Source of the DNA: an uncultured Saprospiraceae bacterium
GTDB taxonomy: Bacteria; Bacteroidota; Bacteroidia; Chitinophagales; Saprospiraceae
Length of the DNA: 45,167 bases
NCBI GenBank assembly: GCA_937928575.1
Contig: CALFWW010000056.1
Span: 1 to 45,167 of the forward strand
Direction: 5' to 3'
Part shown: positions 43,127 to 45,167 of the stretch, one piece after another
Position numbering within the stretch: position 1 is the stretch's first letter
Layout: each line of letters begins with the position of its first letter
Position numbers and translations under genes: made by a program
The notes under the pieces: model-generated
Databases searched by the model: none
What the model was told of the DNA's origin: nothing
The model's input: only the letters and a program-made list of their open reading frames with translations

Positions 43127-44152
43127 CTAGGCATGCTCAGCAACCATCTCAGCAACTCTATTTATCCACTTAGGATTCGCATTCAAGCTTTCCACCAGTT
43201 GCAATCGCTCACCACCCATTTCTTCAAATTCTTCTAAATATTCATCCATCACCTCAATGGTCGTTTCCAAACAATCAGAGACGAAAGCTGGACACAGCAC
43301 TAACAAACTTTTATCACCAGCATCGGCTCTTTCTTTCAATACATCGGATGTATATGGCTTCACCCATTCAGCTCGACCTAATCTGGATTGAAAACATACC
43401 GTATAATCACTTTCCTTTAATCCTAATTTTTTCGCAATCACTTTTGTAGTGTCAAAACATTGGGCAGAATAACAATACTGATTTTTATAACTTATCGTGT
43501 GGCAACAATTTTCTGCTTTTTGGCAATGGTTGCAATTATCTCCTTTTACCAATTGTCGGACAGGTAAACCATGATAACTGAATAGTATATGATCCCAACT
43601 TTTAACATCGTGTATACGAGCATTCTCCGCAAAAATTTCACACATCGCATCATCATCATGATAGGAATTAATCAATTTCAAATCCGGAATCACCAATTGC
43701 TTAGACGCCAATCGCATAACCTCTTCATGTACCGAACCAGTAGATGCCGAAGCGTAATGTGGGAATAATGGAAAAACAATTATTTTAGAAACGCTTGCTT
43801 CGATTAATTTATTGAAAGCTGACTCAATGGAGGGAGATTGGTAGCGCATCGCCAATTCTACGATGTATTCATCACCCAACTTTTCTCGCACACCATCTGT
43901 CAATTTAATGCCATTGACTTTTAAAGGAGATCCTTCTTCTGTCCATAACTTTTGATATAATTTACCAGATTCACCTGACCTAAATGGCGCAATGATACCT
44001 CTTACCAATAAATTGCGGGTTAACCAAGAAGTATCAATGACTCGCTTATCTAATAAAAATTCTTTCAAATAACGATACACGGCTCCTCGACTTGGATCAT
44101 CAGGAGTCCCAAGATTGACTAATAAAACACCTATTTTTCCCTTTTTCAACAT
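43127..44152 (-). CDS. hemH: Ferrochelatase with a cysteine-rich insertion
   Basis: The 341-residue enzyme inserts Fe2+ into protoporphyrin IX in the last step of haem synthesis. It has GVLLVNLGTPD (8-18), PLFPHYASASTGSV and the catalytic SYHGLP (His194), and CLETTIEV (Glu296) supplies the second metal-site residue. Between about residues 205 and 234 there is a segment with six Cys (C207, C210, C216, C217, C227, C232, including CNHC and CYSAQC), longer than in classical ferrochelatases. This may bind an FeS cluster or zinc. The ATG at 44152 gives a normal N-terminus. It appears monocistronic. Confidence 0.95.
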   Translation of the reverse strand: MLKKGKIGVLLVNLGTPDDPSRGAVYRYLKEFLLDKRVIDTSWLTRNLLVRGIIAPFRSGESGKLYQKLWTEEGSPLKVNGIKLTDGVREKLGDEYIVELAMRYQSPSIESAFNKLIEASVSKIIVFPLFPHYASASTGSVHEEVMRLASKQLVIPDLKLINSYHDDDAMCEIFAENARIHDVKSWDHILFSYHGLPVRQLVKGDNCNHCQKAENCCHTISYKNQYCYSAQCFDTTKVIAKKLGLKESDYTVCFQSRLGRAEWVKPYTSDVLKERADAGDKSLLVLCPAFVSDCLETTIEVMDEYLEEFEEMGGERLQLVESLNANPKWINRVAEMVAEHA

Positions 44153-44283
44153 AGTTTACATTTGGAATTTAAATTCAAAAATACACTTTTGAAACAATTA
44201 TTAGAATAGTATTTACAAATAGCTATTAAACAAAATATTGCGATTGAAGTTCATTAAAAAGTAAAGCATTTCAGACCCTTAGA

Positions 44284-44395
44284 CTTTTAGATTTTTAGAC
44301 ACTTCTGGAAGATATGGAACTTCTCTTTTTGAATAAAATCGAGTAGTTCCTTATAAAAGAGAAGTGTCCAAATATCTAAACTGCTAAAGGTCAAA
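44284..44395. repeat. Imperfect inverted repeat between hemH and surE
   Basis: Motifs tttttagacacttct (about 44292-44306) and agaagtgtccaaatatctaaa (44360-44380) are complementary. Inner ggaacttctctttt and aaaagagaagtgtcc extend the pairing. The 335-bp divergent gap holds this element and should hold the promoters of both genes; I saw no other feature. Confidence 0.55.
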
Positions 44396-44487
44396 ATACC
44401 TAGATTAAAGGACGCTTAACCCAATAACTTACCACAGAATTAACAATAAAAAACTACCTTTGGAGCAAATTTAAAAACCAATATTTT

Positions 44488-45167
44488 ATGCCTCGACCAC
44501 TTATTTTAGTTTGTAATGATGATGGGATTACAGCGCCAGGAATTAGAGCGCTTGTTGAAGTAGTTCAAGAATTTGGAGAGGTGGTCGTTGTGGCACCTGA
44601 TAGTCCTCAATCAGGGAAAGGGCATTCCATTACATTGACGGAATCTTTGCGCTTAAAACCTGATGATGCTTTTGATGGAATTGAAGCTTTCAAATGCTCT
44701 GGTACTCCTGCAGATTGTATCAAAATTGCCAAGCACTTTGTTTTGAACGGTAGAAAAGCGGATCTATGTGTTTCTGGAATTAATCATGGTTCCAATTCTT
44801 CTATAAATATCGTGTATTCAGGAACAATGGGTGCGGCGATGGAAGCTGCGATCGAAGGGATTCCATCGATTGGTTTTTCATTACTGGATTTTTCTCACGA
44901 TGCGGATATGGAAATTTGTAAACCTTATGTTAGACAACTCGTAGAAGATGCTTTAAAAAATGGACTGGGTGGTGCTCAATTGCTCAATGTCAATATCCCG
45001 GCCCTTCCTGCTGCGGATCTAAAAGGAATAAAATATTGTCGCCAAGCAATTGGAAAATGGGTTGAAAAATATATTGAGAAAGAAGATCCTTATGGCAAAC
45101 CTTATTATTGGTTGACTGGAGAATATGTTTATAAAGATCAAGGGGAGGATACGGATATTTGGGCACT
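44488..45167 (+). CDS. surE: 5'/3'-nucleotidase SurE (3' truncated by window edge)
   Basis: The visible 226 residues include the metal-binding NDDGI (9-13), VVAPDSPQSGKGHSITL, KCSGTPADCIK and SGINHGSNSSINIVYSGTMGAAMEAAIEG, all characteristic of SurE. The enzyme is a divalent-metal-dependent nucleoside monophosphate phosphatase. The start ATG at 44488 directly precedes the family N-terminus PRPLILVCNDDG. It is divergent from hemH and runs off the end of the window. Confidence 0.95.
   Translation, partial: MPRPLILVCNDDGITAPGIRALVEVVQEFGEVVVVAPDSPQSGKGHSITLTESLRLKPDDAFDGIEAFKCSGTPADCIKIAKHFVLNGRKADLCVSGINHGSNSSINIVYSGTMGAAMEAAIEGIPSIGFSLLDFSHDADMEICKPYVRQLVEDALKNGLGGAQLLNVNIPALPAADLKGIKYCRQAIGKWVEKYIEKEDPYGKPYYWLTGEYVYKDQGEDTDIWA

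Overview
The window looks like a chromosomal segment of a low-GC, probably marine, polysaccharide-degrading member of the Bacteroidota. Signs of this are a SusC/SusD pair, lipoproteins with Bacteroidota-type lipoboxes, a C-terminal type IX secretion (T9SS) sorting domain, short AT-rich leaders without clear Shine-Dalgarno sequences, and many palindromic intergenic repeats. The lineage cannot be fixed more closely from sequence alone; a Saprospiria or Cytophagia/Flavobacteriia relative is plausible.

Region 1 (1-3261) holds the end of an unidentified gene, a two-copy hairpin repeat, tRNA-Val(GAC) with an extra truncated tRNA 5' half beside it, an XdhC/CoxI-type protein and gpsA. A large palindromic repeat separates gpsA from the next gene.

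Region 2 (3569-20205, all minus strand) is an alginate-utilisation locus. Read in transcription order it is: a FadR-type GntR regulator preceded by three evenly spaced 12-bp palindromes; SusC; SusD; stacked hairpins; KdgF; an ExuT-like MFS transporter with a large periplasmic insertion; two short-chain dehydrogenases (candidate DEH reductases); KdgK; Eda; two PL7 alginate lyase lipoproteins; a fused gluconokinase/6-phosphogluconate dehydrogenase; and a divergent Nramp-family transporter. Together these would bind and import alginate oligomers, cleave them, linearise and reduce the unsaturated uronate to KDG, phosphorylate it, and split KDPG to pyruvate and glyceraldehyde-3-phosphate. The fused enzyme may supply NADPH.

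Region 3 (20328-25656) has a small membrane-anchored unknown protein and a minus-strand cluster of a molybdopterin oxidoreductase, a rhodanese and two YeeE/YedE-type sulfur transporter halves. It looks like a sulfur-oxyanion module without the usual electron-transfer subunits.

Region 4 (25657-31712) has a membrane-anchored protein with four helix-hairpin-helix modules, a 5-oxoprolinase operon (Nramp-like transporter, pxpA, pxpB, pxpC) and class I fructose-1,6-bisphosphatase.

Region 5 (31899-45167) has a secreted LVIVD-type beta-propeller with a T9SS tail, a MITE-like element, a small secreted protein, gamma-glutamyltransferase, a lipoprotein, a PLD-nuclease/SF2-helicase/DUF3427-type protein (possible solitary defence gene), about 1.46 kb of repeat-rich non-coding DNA, then holA, hemH and the start of surE.

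The most unusual items are the GntK-Gnd fusion inside the alginate operon, the two Nramp homologues that have lost the metal-binding motifs and sit with organic-acid genes, the phased operator triplet, and the orphan molybdoenzyme-rhodanese-YeeE operon. No CRISPR array, rRNA, intact transposase or integrase was seen.
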